From Corallococcus terminator (lineage in GTDB: Bacteria > Myxococcota > Myxococcia > Myxococcales > Myxococcaceae): 38,686 nt of DNA. The stretch is from NCBI RefSeq assembly GCF_003611635.1, contig NZ_RAVZ01000048.1, forward strand, positions 1-38,686, written 5' to 3'. Shown piece by piece: positions 31,762 to 38,686 of this stretch. Position numbers and translations under genes: made by a program. Positions within the stretch are counted from its first letter, which is position 1. The number at the start of each line of letters is the position of its first letter. A model generated the notes under the pieces. It did not search any database. It had not been told where the DNA came from and saw nothing but the letters and a program-made list of their open reading frames with translations.

Positions 31762-33360
31762 ATGCTCTCCCTCCGTACCGCGCTCGGCGTGGGTGTCCTC
31801 TTGCTGGGCCTGGGTTCGGCGGGGCTTGCCGTGCAGTCCTTCCAGGAGAAGCGGCGCGCAGCGGTCGAAGCGCGCATCGCGGCCCGCCAGGAGCCCGTCC
31901 TGACGCCGGCTCCGGGCCCAGCGCCCCAGGGGCTTCCCGTCGTCGCGCCGGCCGGGGTCAAGCAGGACAAGGTCCCCCGTGGGCACGTGGACGGGGTGGC
32001 GCTGCGCTCGCTCCTGCTCCGCCGCCAGTTCGAGGAGTTGACGCTGGCGGTGGAGCAACTCCAGTGGGGCATGGAGGCGAACCCCCGGGACGAGCACTGG
32101 ATGACGGACGGCATCCAGGCGCTCGGCAACGGGGCCCCCGATTCGACGGAGCTCCTCGACGCGTGGGTGAAGGCATCGCCGCGCTCGTTCGCGCCCTACC
32201 TCGCCCGGGGGACCCACTGGGTGAACGTGGGCTACCTGCGGCGCGGGACGCGGTTCGGGGCGGAGACGTCGGCGGAGGAGTTCGCCGGGATGCGGAAGGC
32301 CTTCGAACGCGCGCTGCCTGATCTCAACCTCGCCTGGACGCTCCATCCGAAGGCGGTCTCCGCGGCGCGACCGCTGATCCACGTGGCGAACGCGCTCAGC
32401 GACCCCGAGGCGCGCGACCGCGCCTTCACCCGCGCCGCGGAGCAGTGCCCCTCCTGCGCGGACGTCCGGACCACCTACATCCACGGACTGGCCCCCCGCT
32501 GGGGCGGCTCCTACGCGGAGATGGACGCCTTCGCCGAGGCCCAGAGGCGCGCTCACCCCGAGCTGGGCTTCCTGCGCGGCTTCGCCGATTGGGACCGCGC
32601 GCGCTCGCTGCGGGCCGAGGGCGACAACGACCGGGCACTGGCCCTGCTCGCCAAGGCACTGTCGGCCGGTGACTTCTGGGAGTTCCGGCTGGCGCGGGCG
32701 AAGCATCTGCGCCGCGCCCGGGCCCTGGACTCCGCGCTCGTCGAGGCGAACCTGGCCGTGGCCCTGCGGCCCGCTCGCGCGGACGTCTACTTCGAGCGTG
32801 CCCGGGTCCTCGCTTCCAGCCAGAAGTGGGAACGCTCGGGAAAGGATCTCCTCCACGGCCTGCGGCTGGATGCGACGGACGCGGACGGGCGGTCCCTGCA
32901 ACCTGGCGTGGTGAAGGGGCTGATCTCCGCGGCCTGGGAGCAGCATGAGGCCGGACGCCGCGAGGAGGCCCTGCGCCTGCTCGAACTCGCGGGGGAGCTC
33001 GCCCCGGGCGACCCCGAGGTGACGCGCTGGCGCGCCCGGGTCGTGACCTCGCCGCTGCACGCGGAGGCGCGGGTCGGGGAGGAGCAGGCCAACGTGCCGG
33101 ATGACTTTCGCGCCGTGCAGCAGCGGGACTACGCCCTCGCGCGAGAGCGGCGCTTCGCGGAGATCCTCCCGCTCTGGGATGCCTTCCTCGCGCGCAATCC
33201 CGACCACGGGCTCGCCTACCTCGAGCGCAGTGGGACGCACTACCACCTGCGCAATCTCGAGGCCGCGCTGTCCGACCTGAAGAAGGCGTGTGACCTGGGC
33301 ATCAACGAGGGCTGTGCCCGGGCACGCCAGGTCGAACGAGCCAGGGGCGCGGCCCGCTGA
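31762..33360 (+). CDS. membrane-anchored TPR/DUF4034-type protein
   Basis: This 532-residue protein has an N-terminal anchor (LGVGVLLLGLGSAGLAVQ) and a long helical-repeat body. The first part (LRSLLLRRQFEELTLAVEQLQ, FAPYLARGTHWVNVGYLRRG, FERALPDLNLAWTLHPKAVSA) resembles DUF4034. Later parts such as DRALALLAKALSAGDFWEF, ARALDSALVEANLAVALRP and YLERSGTHYHLRNLEAALSDLKKACDLG are tetratricopeptide repeats. Such proteins act as protein-binding scaffolds. The ATG at 31762 has AGGGTG upstream and gives the membrane anchor at once. It shares a short promoter region with mtgA. Confidence 0.82.
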   Translation: MLSLRTALGVGVLLLGLGSAGLAVQSFQEKRRAAVEARIAARQEPVLTPAPGPAPQGLPVVAPAGVKQDKVPRGHVDGVALRSLLLRRQFEELTLAVEQLQWGMEANPRDEHWMTDGIQALGNGAPDSTELLDAWVKASPRSFAPYLARGTHWVNVGYLRRGTRFGAETSAEEFAGMRKAFERALPDLNLAWTLHPKAVSAARPLIHVANALSDPEARDRAFTRAAEQCPSCADVRTTYIHGLAPRWGGSYAEMDAFAEAQRRAHPELGFLRGFADWDRARSLRAEGDNDRALALLAKALSAGDFWEFRLARAKHLRRARALDSALVEANLAVALRPARADVYFERARVLASSQKWERSGKDLLHGLRLDATDADGRSLQPGVVKGLISAAWEQHEAGRREEALRLLELAGELAPGDPEVTRWRARVVTSPLHAEARVGEEQANVPDDFRAVQQRDYALARERRFAEILPLWDAFLARNPDHGLAYLERSGTHYHLRNLEAALSDLKKACDLGINEGCARARQVERARGAAR

Positions 33361-33558
33361 GCCTCAGCCGCGGATCGACTGGTCAGAGAATCCTGTCAGC
33401 ACCCAGCGCTGCCCGTGCGCAGGGCGCCTCCATCACCCACGACCCGGAACGGGTAGCGGTCCGCGCCGCAATCGATTCGCCTCCATCGCGTATTTGAAGC
33501 GTCCTGCGGAGAATCAGGACCGCAGTGCTTCGGATGTATCGAGGGGGGGCAGCACATC

Positions 33559-36500
33559 ATGCGAGTCGACGGTCCATCATTTTCAACCCATACAATTTCC
33601 TCTGGAGACACGGGCAAGGCTGAAGCCCGCGAGGGTTCCGAGGCCAACGTCGTCCGGGAAGAGGCAGCACCCGGCGCGCAAGGTCCGGATTCGACCTCCC
33701 GCTTCGAGGATGCGCCCGCGGCGCACCGGGAGCGGCTGCTGCCCCCGCCGCCTCCTCCCCCTCCCGAACCGCCTCCAGAGCCCTGGCCCGTCCCAGAGAA
33801 GAACCTGAAGCGCGGTGACACCGGCGAGGACGTGAAGCAGCTCCAGGACTCGCTGGTGCAACTGGGCTATCTGACGCACGAGCAGGTCGCCACCGGGCCC
33901 GGCCTGTTCGGTCCGCAGACGCAGGCCGCGCTGGAGAAGTTCCAGGGGGACAACGGCGTCACCGCCCATGGCCACTACGAGGCGGCGACCCGTGAGGCGC
34001 TGTCGAAGTCCCTCACGCGCTCCGCGCAGGCGGGCGGGAAGACGCAGGGCCCGGCCATGTCCGCCGAGGCCGCGTTCATCACCCAGTTCACCTCCCAGTA
34101 CAATCCGAATGGCCCGCGCGGCAGCACCAACTGCGGTCCCGCCAGCCTCGCCATGTCCCTGGCGTACACGGGCCACATGCCCCCGGGCCTCACGAAGGAG
34201 CAGCAGGTGGACCATGCGCGCGCGCTGATGAGCCCGCGCCGCGAGTCGGAGTTCACCTTCGTGAAGGCGTCGGACGGCACGCGCGTGCCGATGCTGGACC
34301 GGGACCATGATCTCACCGGCGGCACCATGGTGGCCGACGGCATCAAGAACGCGGGCCTCACGTCGCGCTACGGGCAGGGCTGGGAGTCGCTGGACCAGCA
34401 GCTCGCGGCGGGCAACCCCGTCATCGCCAACGGCGCCACCCACGCGGCCTGGCGCTCGCAGTTCCCCGAGCGCATGGGCAACGGCGACATCGGCCACCTC
34501 AATGCCATCCTCGGCAAGACGCCGGAGGGGAAGTACCTCGTCGCCGACCCGCTGCACACCGGGGGCCCGGTGGCGATGACGCGCCAGCAGCTCAGCGTCT
34601 TCTTCTCCCCCACCGGGGGCCAGCCGTCCTTCAACGCCCTGCAGGGGGCCTCGCGGGGCACCAGTGCTCCAGCGGCGTCGGCGGGCGCCAGCGCGGGCAC
34701 CACCGCCGCGCTGCTGCTGGACCAGGCCGCCGCGCGCTTCGCACCGATCACGCCGGAGCCCTTCACGCCCCCGACGCGCGTGGGGGTCGCCAGCGTCGCC
34801 ACGGCGAACGCGGCCGGCACGGACGTCAAGACACGCGCGCAGCAGGACGCGCAGGCCCTGGCGGGCACGCTCCAGAACAGCCTGGAACAGGGTGCCCGGC
34901 AGTTCGAGCAGCTCATCGCCAGCAACCCGGACCCCGCCTACCAGGAGGCGTTCGTCCGCGCCGCGGAGCCGTCCCTCGCGAAGATGGGCCAGCTCTTCGC
35001 CGGCGTGTCACCGGAGACGGACCGCAAGCTCCACCCCCGTCCACCGCTGCGCCAACCCGACCTCGTGAATGACCGGCCGCTGCTCGACACGCTGGCGGAG
35101 GCGGAGTCCGCCATCGAGCAGAAGACGTACCTCAGCCTGGCGCGTGCCACGGAGCTGCTGGGGGAGCCGACCGCCGGACTCGTGGGCAAGGCCTTCACCC
35201 GGGATGCGCCGCCGGGCCTCGCCAACCTCTCGCTGACCCACGCCATCAGGACCGCCGTCAACTTCGGCATCGGCACGCGCCTCGCGTTCGACATGGAGCG
35301 CGCGCTGATGAAGCTCGAAATCCATCCGCCAGGCTTCAAGGGGCCCACGCACGCCCTCGATGCCACGGCCATCCACCGGACGCTGTGGAGCTCCATCGAC
35401 GGGCTTCGCGGTCGGTTCTCAGCGGTCGCGGACAAGGCGGAGAAGCACCAGAAGCAACTCACGGAGCTGCTCAGCGGTCCGGCGAAGCTCCTCACCTCGG
35501 AGCAGCAGCAGGCCTTCACCGCCACCTACCTCAACGCCCCCGAGCGCAAGCAGGACCTCGCGGACTTCGAACAGCTCAGCAAGTTGTTGGCCCGCGCGGC
35601 CCCGGATGGCCCGCCCGCGGGCGAACTGGGACCGGAGCTCACGGCGCTGGCCCGCGAGCTGCCGCGGATGGCGGCGACGCAGTCCGGCGCGGAGTACCTC
35701 GCCTCCCAGCTCACCGCCCAGGGCGAAAACCGCCCCGCGTTCCTCGACACCGTCGGCAAGCTGAAGGACCTCAAGGACTTCGACGAGAAGCTCGCCCTCG
35801 CGCTCGTGAAGAGCGCGGGCTCGGGCGCCATCCTCGCGGCCGGCTTCAAGTCGAAGGGAGGCGCCGAGGCCATCTTCAACGGGCTCGCGCGCAACTCCCA
35901 CCTGTTCGGGATGGGCCCGAACGACATGCAGAAGTACGTCAAGCTCCTGCGTGGCATTGGTCCGGACTCGACGCAGGAGCAGGTCCGGGACATCACCCAG
36001 TCCCTCCGGGACCTCTTGCGGGAGCAGAAGACGGGAATGCCGGGCGACCCGGATTCCCCCCGGAGCCAGGCGCTGCGCGGGCTGGGAATCCTCGTCACCG
36101 CGTCGGCGGCCATCGGGGACGCGGCGGGCTGGAACCAGGCGGACTTCGCCGCGAAGATCAAGATTGTCGGCGACGGGCTCAGCGTCGGCGGAGACGGCGG
36201 GACGTTGATCCTCGAAGCGCTCGGCAAGTCGGCGCCGGCCCTCTCCAAGGTGCTCGGCAAGGCGTCCGGCGTGGGCGCCCTGCTGGGCGCGGTGGGTGAC
36301 GGCATCCAGTCCTTCCAGGCCGTGCAGGAGGGCAAGTACTGGAAGGCCGGCGCGTCCGGTGCCCAGTCGCTGGGCGCCCTCCTCATGGCAGGAGGCGCGC
36401 TGGTCGAATGGGTTCCCGGCGCCCAGCTTGTCGGCGCCGCCCTGTTCCTGGGCGGGCTCGTGGTGAAGTACCTGGACCCGGACACGAAGGCCACGCGCGA

Positions 36501-36933
36501 GGCCCAGGTGCGCCTGCTCACCGAAAGCGGCATGGACGCGACGCTGGCGCAGAACCTCATCAGCCTGGGCCCGGACATGCTCGACAAGCGGCTGCGGCAG
36601 GAAGCGCGCATGTCGCCGGAGCAGGTGCAGCGGTTCATCACCGACCACCCGGAGCTCACGCGATTCCGCTACGAGTTCGACAGCCTGAACCAGGCCGCCA
36701 ACGTGATGGGAATGAAGGGCGCGGACTACCCGGAGTTCCTGGAGCGGCTGGCGAAGGCCCACGACATGGACGTCGGCACGCTCGCGGACGAGGTCCACCG
36801 CCGGTTCTTCAGCAGTCCCCAGTTGGGAGGCGCACGCCAGGGGCCGGGATCCCCGAGCGACGAATTCCGCCGGTGGGTGGAGACGCAGACGCCGGAAGTC
36901 GCGGCGTGGGCGAAGCAGCACCGGACGCCCTGA
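33559..36933 (+). CDS. large peptidoglycan-binding, C39-peptidase and hydrophobic-domain protein, putative effector
   Basis: This 1124-residue protein has no signal peptide. Residues 1-80 are a disordered, proline-rich leader (a run of eight Pro). Residues 81-150 are a peptidoglycan-binding domain (LKRGDTGEDVKQLQDSLVQLG and LFGPQTQAALEKFQ). Residues 178-345 are a C39-like cysteine peptidase: Cys192 in STNCGPASLAM, His313 in GDIGHLNAIL, Asp330 in LVADPLH, and an upstream Gln180 as oxyanion residue. A long helical region follows with LIASNPDPAYQEAF (about 450-463). Residues about 870-975 are Gly/Ala-rich and hydrophobic (VGALLGAVGDGI, SLGALLMAGGALVEWVPGA, VGAALFLGGLVVKYL), as in membrane-inserting toxins. 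GAGGGGGGG precedes the ATG. Secretion is presumably by a dedicated machine; this is inference. Confidence 0.8.
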   Translation: MRVDGPSFSTHTISSGDTGKAEAREGSEANVVREEAAPGAQGPDSTSRFEDAPAAHRERLLPPPPPPPPEPPPEPWPVPEKNLKRGDTGEDVKQLQDSLVQLGYLTHEQVATGPGLFGPQTQAALEKFQGDNGVTAHGHYEAATREALSKSLTRSAQAGGKTQGPAMSAEAAFITQFTSQYNPNGPRGSTNCGPASLAMSLAYTGHMPPGLTKEQQVDHARALMSPRRESEFTFVKASDGTRVPMLDRDHDLTGGTMVADGIKNAGLTSRYGQGWESLDQQLAAGNPVIANGATHAAWRSQFPERMGNGDIGHLNAILGKTPEGKYLVADPLHTGGPVAMTRQQLSVFFSPTGGQPSFNALQGASRGTSAPAASAGASAGTTAALLLDQAAARFAPITPEPFTPPTRVGVASVATANAAGTDVKTRAQQDAQALAGTLQNSLEQGARQFEQLIASNPDPAYQEAFVRAAEPSLAKMGQLFAGVSPETDRKLHPRPPLRQPDLVNDRPLLDTLAEAESAIEQKTYLSLARATELLGEPTAGLVGKAFTRDAPPGLANLSLTHAIRTAVNFGIGTRLAFDMERALMKLEIHPPGFKGPTHALDATAIHRTLWSSIDGLRGRFSAVADKAEKHQKQLTELLSGPAKLLTSEQQQAFTATYLNAPERKQDLADFEQLSKLLARAAPDGPPAGELGPELTALARELPRMAATQSGAEYLASQLTAQGENRPAFLDTVGKLKDLKDFDEKLALALVKSAGSGAILAAGFKSKGGAEAIFNGLARNSHLFGMGPNDMQKYVKLLRGIGPDSTQEQVRDITQSLRDLLREQKTGMPGDPDSPRSQALRGLGILVTASAAIGDAAGWNQADFAAKIKIVGDGLSVGGDGGTLILEALGKSAPALSKVLGKASGVGALLGAVGDGIQSFQAVQEGKYWKAGASGAQSLGALLMAGGALVEWVPGAQLVGAALFLGGLVVKYLDPDTKATREAQVRLLTESGMDATLAQNLISLGPDMLDKRLRQEARMSPEQVQRFITDHPELTRFRYEFDSLNQAANVMGMKGADYPEFLERLAKAHDMDVGTLADEVHRRFFSSPQLGGARQGPGSPSDEFRRWVETQTPEVAAWAKQHRTP

Positions 36934-36964
36934 GCCGGTCCCCACCCATCCAGGGGTTCGCGCT

Positions 36965-38461
36965 TCAGCTCAGGCCGCGCTGGCGGTTGACGAACGCGCT
37001 GACGCGGGCGGCGTCGTAGTCCGTGCGCAGGTCCGGGTTGGAGATCTGCTCGCCGAAGGCGCCGTGGAACGGGATGGCCTCTGAGGCGTTCTGGGCCTTC
37101 TCCTGCAGGTTGGACGTCACCCAGCCCTGGAGCTGATCGATGGTCAGGTCCTTGAGCTTGCCCGCGCCGGGGATGGGCAGGTCGGGCAGGAACGACTTGG
37201 CGGAGAAGAGCAGGTCCACCATGCCCTTCACCGCGTCGTTGCGCTTGTTCAGCTCGTCCACGGCGATCTGGAAGCCGCCTTCCAGCGCTCCCACCAGGCT
37301 GCCCATGAGCCGGGCGTCGCGCTTGGCGTCCTGGGACGGCGGGTTCTCGGTGGCGTGCTCCTCGAGGCCGGCGCCCATCGTCTCCAGCCGCGACATGACG
37401 TCCTGGCGGAACGCGGCCTGGCCTTCGAACTCCGGCGGCGAGAAGAGCGTGCGGGTGAAGAACTCGGACATCTTCTTCTCGCCGTCCAGGGTCAGCGAGC
37501 CGGCCTTGTCCTGCAGCGAGGACAGCACGGCATCACCATGCTGGGTGAAGAAGCGGGCGGCGGCGGCGCGCGACTCGCTGTTCTCCCCCAGCTTGTCGAT
37601 GGAGTCCGTGAACAGCTTCAGCGACTCCGGGGTGGGCGGGTTGATGCGGCCGGCCGCGTCCAGCAGCTTGCCCAGCGCGGGCGAGTAGGACGCATCCATG
37701 CCCGCGTTGATGTTCTTGAGGACGTCCGCCATGCCGTCCTTGTTCTCGGCCAGGAACGACTGGAGCCGGTCCGGCGGCATGCCCGCGAGCGCCGTGGCCA
37801 CCGCCGCGCTGCGCTGCTGATCATACCCGCCGTCCGCGCGGATGATCTCCATCTCCTTCTTGGCGTACGTCTCGATGAGGTCCGCGTTGCCCGTGCCCGC
37901 GACGATGCCCGCCAGGCCCTCGTGCGTCTCCCCCGGCAGCTCCCCGCGGTGGGCCGACGCGACAGCCTCCTCCAGCTCACCAGGGGACACCGCGCCCGAG
38001 CGATAGGCATTGTCGAGCGCGCGGGACAGGCCCGCGCGGTCCGCTTCCGGCAGCCGCTGCACGTCGTCCAGGATGGCGCCGGCGACGGGGCCGAATTTGA
38101 ACATCAGGTCCATGAACGCCGCCTGCTTGGCGGGATCCGGGTTGGCCTTCAGCCAGTCGGCGACGTAGCTCGCGTCCCGGCCGTCATGTGCGTTGGCGAT
38201 GGCCTGCTCGGCGGCCTTCTGCTCGGACGCCGTCAGCGCCGTAGGGGCGACGGCCGTCGTGCTGGTGGCCCGCACAGTCGTCGTTTCCGCGCCCAGGCTC
38301 ACCGCGTTGCGCGTCACCGGCGTCGCCTGGAAGGCGTCCCGCGCCCGTTCGGCACGCACCGCGTTGTCACGCACGGCCGGCTTCGTGACCGCCTGACCCT
38401 CCGTGCGCTCCGCGGTTCGGGTCTCGACGCGCTTCGGATTGCCACGCTGGATGGTCGACAT
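36965..38461 (-). CDS. large helical protein, unknown function, related to the convergent gene
   Basis: This 498-residue protein has no signal peptide. A disordered Thr/Ala/Arg-rich leader (residues 1-75) precedes an all-helical body. Residues 103-125 include WLKANPDPAKQAAFMDLM, the same Asn-Pro-Asp-Pro-x-x-Gln-x-Ala-Phe motif as in the 1124-residue protein, followed in both by a Gly-x3-Leu or Ile-x-Asp/Gly-Val pattern. No catalytic motif is visible. The C-terminus has SLVGALEGGFQIAVDEL and LLFSAKSFLPDLPIPGAGK. The ATG at 38461 has GAGGGGG upstream, but that site can pair with downstream bases. The gene is convergent with the peptidase-effector candidate, 31 bases apart. A structural partner, chaperone or second effector are all possible. 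Confidence 0.72.
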   Translation of the reverse strand: MSTIQRGNPKRVETRTAERTEGQAVTKPAVRDNAVRAERARDAFQATPVTRNAVSLGAETTTVRATSTTAVAPTALTASEQKAAEQAIANAHDGRDASYVADWLKANPDPAKQAAFMDLMFKFGPVAGAILDDVQRLPEADRAGLSRALDNAYRSGAVSPGELEEAVASAHRGELPGETHEGLAGIVAGTGNADLIETYAKKEMEIIRADGGYDQQRSAAVATALAGMPPDRLQSFLAENKDGMADVLKNINAGMDASYSPALGKLLDAAGRINPPTPESLKLFTDSIDKLGENSESRAAAARFFTQHGDAVLSSLQDKAGSLTLDGEKKMSEFFTRTLFSPPEFEGQAAFRQDVMSRLETMGAGLEEHATENPPSQDAKRDARLMGSLVGALEGGFQIAVDELNKRNDAVKGMVDLLFSAKSFLPDLPIPGAGKLKDLTIDQLQGWVTSNLQEKAQNASEAIPFHGAFGEQISNPDLRTDYDAARVSAFVNRQRGLS

Positions 38462-38514
38462 GAGGGTCCCCCTCGCCTGGATTCAGGCGATGAGTGAGGC
38501 GGTGTGCGCCTCAC
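38462..38514 (-). promoter_or_regulatory. leader hairpins over the ribosome-binding site
   Basis: Read on the transcript of the 498-residue protein, three hairpins lie in the leader. The first stem, GTGAGGCG with CGCCTCAC, is at 38494-38514. The second, TCGCCTG with CAGGCGA around a 4-base loop, is at 38473-38490. A short GAGGG-GGA-CCCTC pairing at 38462-38474 would bury the ribosome site. Together they could control translation. Confidence 0.4.
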
Positions 38515-38597
38515 GATTTCCTGGAATTATCTCATAGAATCCCTGGAAGTTGCGCCCCCTAGTCCTACAGTTGCAGTTCGGAAGAGACCGCAGTCGG

Positions 38598-38620
38598 CCT
38601 CCTGTTGAAGAAACAGGAGG
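38598..38620. promoter_or_regulatory. 9-bp perfect hairpin in a leader region
   Basis: CCTCCTGTT and AACAGGAGG form a perfect 9-bp stem around a 5-base loop, 19 bases before a possible start codon. The lower arm also contains an AGGAGG that would be a good ribosome site if unpaired, so it may be a regulated leader or a terminator. Confidence 0.4.
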
Positions 38621-38639
38621 GGGCGGAGCGAGACTTCCC

Positions 38640-38686
38640 ATGCAGCAGCCATCAACCACAGAAGCCCAGGTACCGGAAGTCCGGCT
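38640..38686 (+). CDS. possible N-terminus of a gene running off the window
   Basis: ATG 38640 opens a frame with MQQPSTTEAQVPEVR and no stop before the window ends. A GGAG at about 38624 precedes it at a slightly long spacing. Only 15 codons are visible, so this is a suggestion based on the leader-like upstream sequence. Confidence 0.35.
   Translation, partial: MQQPSTTEAQVPEVR

Noticed and set aside
36934-36964. Terminator between the two convergent giant genes
   Set aside because: No stable stem with a T run is visible in the 31 bases.

Overview
The window looks like a piece of a myxobacterial chromosome (Myxococcus/Corallococcus type). Base composition is very GC-rich with G/C third positions throughout. 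It carries an Asp/Cys MopE-like lipoprotein, a Kelch-repeat lipoprotein, many lipobox proteins, and polymorphic toxin and immunity genes. I placed it from these family resemblances only. I see no tRNA, rRNA, CRISPR array or complete insertion sequence.

Region 1-5.3 kb: the N-terminal part of a FIST sensory protein (minus strand), an endonuclease/exonuclease/phosphatase-fold hydrolase, a PadR regulator with a perfect palindrome over its promoter and translationally coupled to an Lnt-like N-acyltransferase, a MopE-motif lipoprotein, and a histidine-kinase tail remnant ending in a hairpin. Region 5.3-12 kb is a patchwork of small intact genes and broken ones. It holds a truncated toxin stub with its intact putative immunity gene, a divergent LysR / pyridoxamine-oxidase-like pair, two small exported proteins, a DUF1801 protein, and a beta-helix (bactofilin-like) protein. 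It also holds a MarR regulator beside three tandem 13-bp palindromic repeats. Remnants here come from an IS3-type OrfA, a uracil-DNA glycosylase, a peptidoglycan-binding gene and a secreted protein. A 52-bp dispersed repeat occurs twice plus one partial copy, and one copy lies exactly at the toxin truncation.

Region 12-21.5 kb encodes mostly envelope or exported proteins: an Ig-like/Kelch lipoprotein, a SPOR-like periplasmic protein, a large modular lysin (M23 peptidase, GH25 muramidase and about 13 peptidoglycan-binding repeats), an unrecognised 562-residue protein, and a beta/gamma-crystallin-tailed lipoprotein.

Region 21.7-25.3 kb is the most system-like locus: an AHH-type HNH nuclease toxin (interrupted by one TAA codon), a DUF1629/Imm11-type immunity protein, an Imm49-like immunity protein and a catalytically dead ketoacyl-synthase/thiolase-fold protein, all in one direction. 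Region 25.3-31.7 kb has a tautomerase, an internally deleted NAD(P)-binding reductase, a zinc-ribbon membrane protein, a PKD protein paired with a secreted protein, an unknown protein and the monofunctional transglycosylase MtgA. Region 31.7-38.7 kb has a membrane-anchored TPR-type protein, then two large convergent helical proteins without signal peptides. One carries a peptidoglycan-binding module, a C39-like cysteine peptidase and a glycine-rich hydrophobic segment. The two share an NPDP-type helical motif and may be an undescribed effector-like family.
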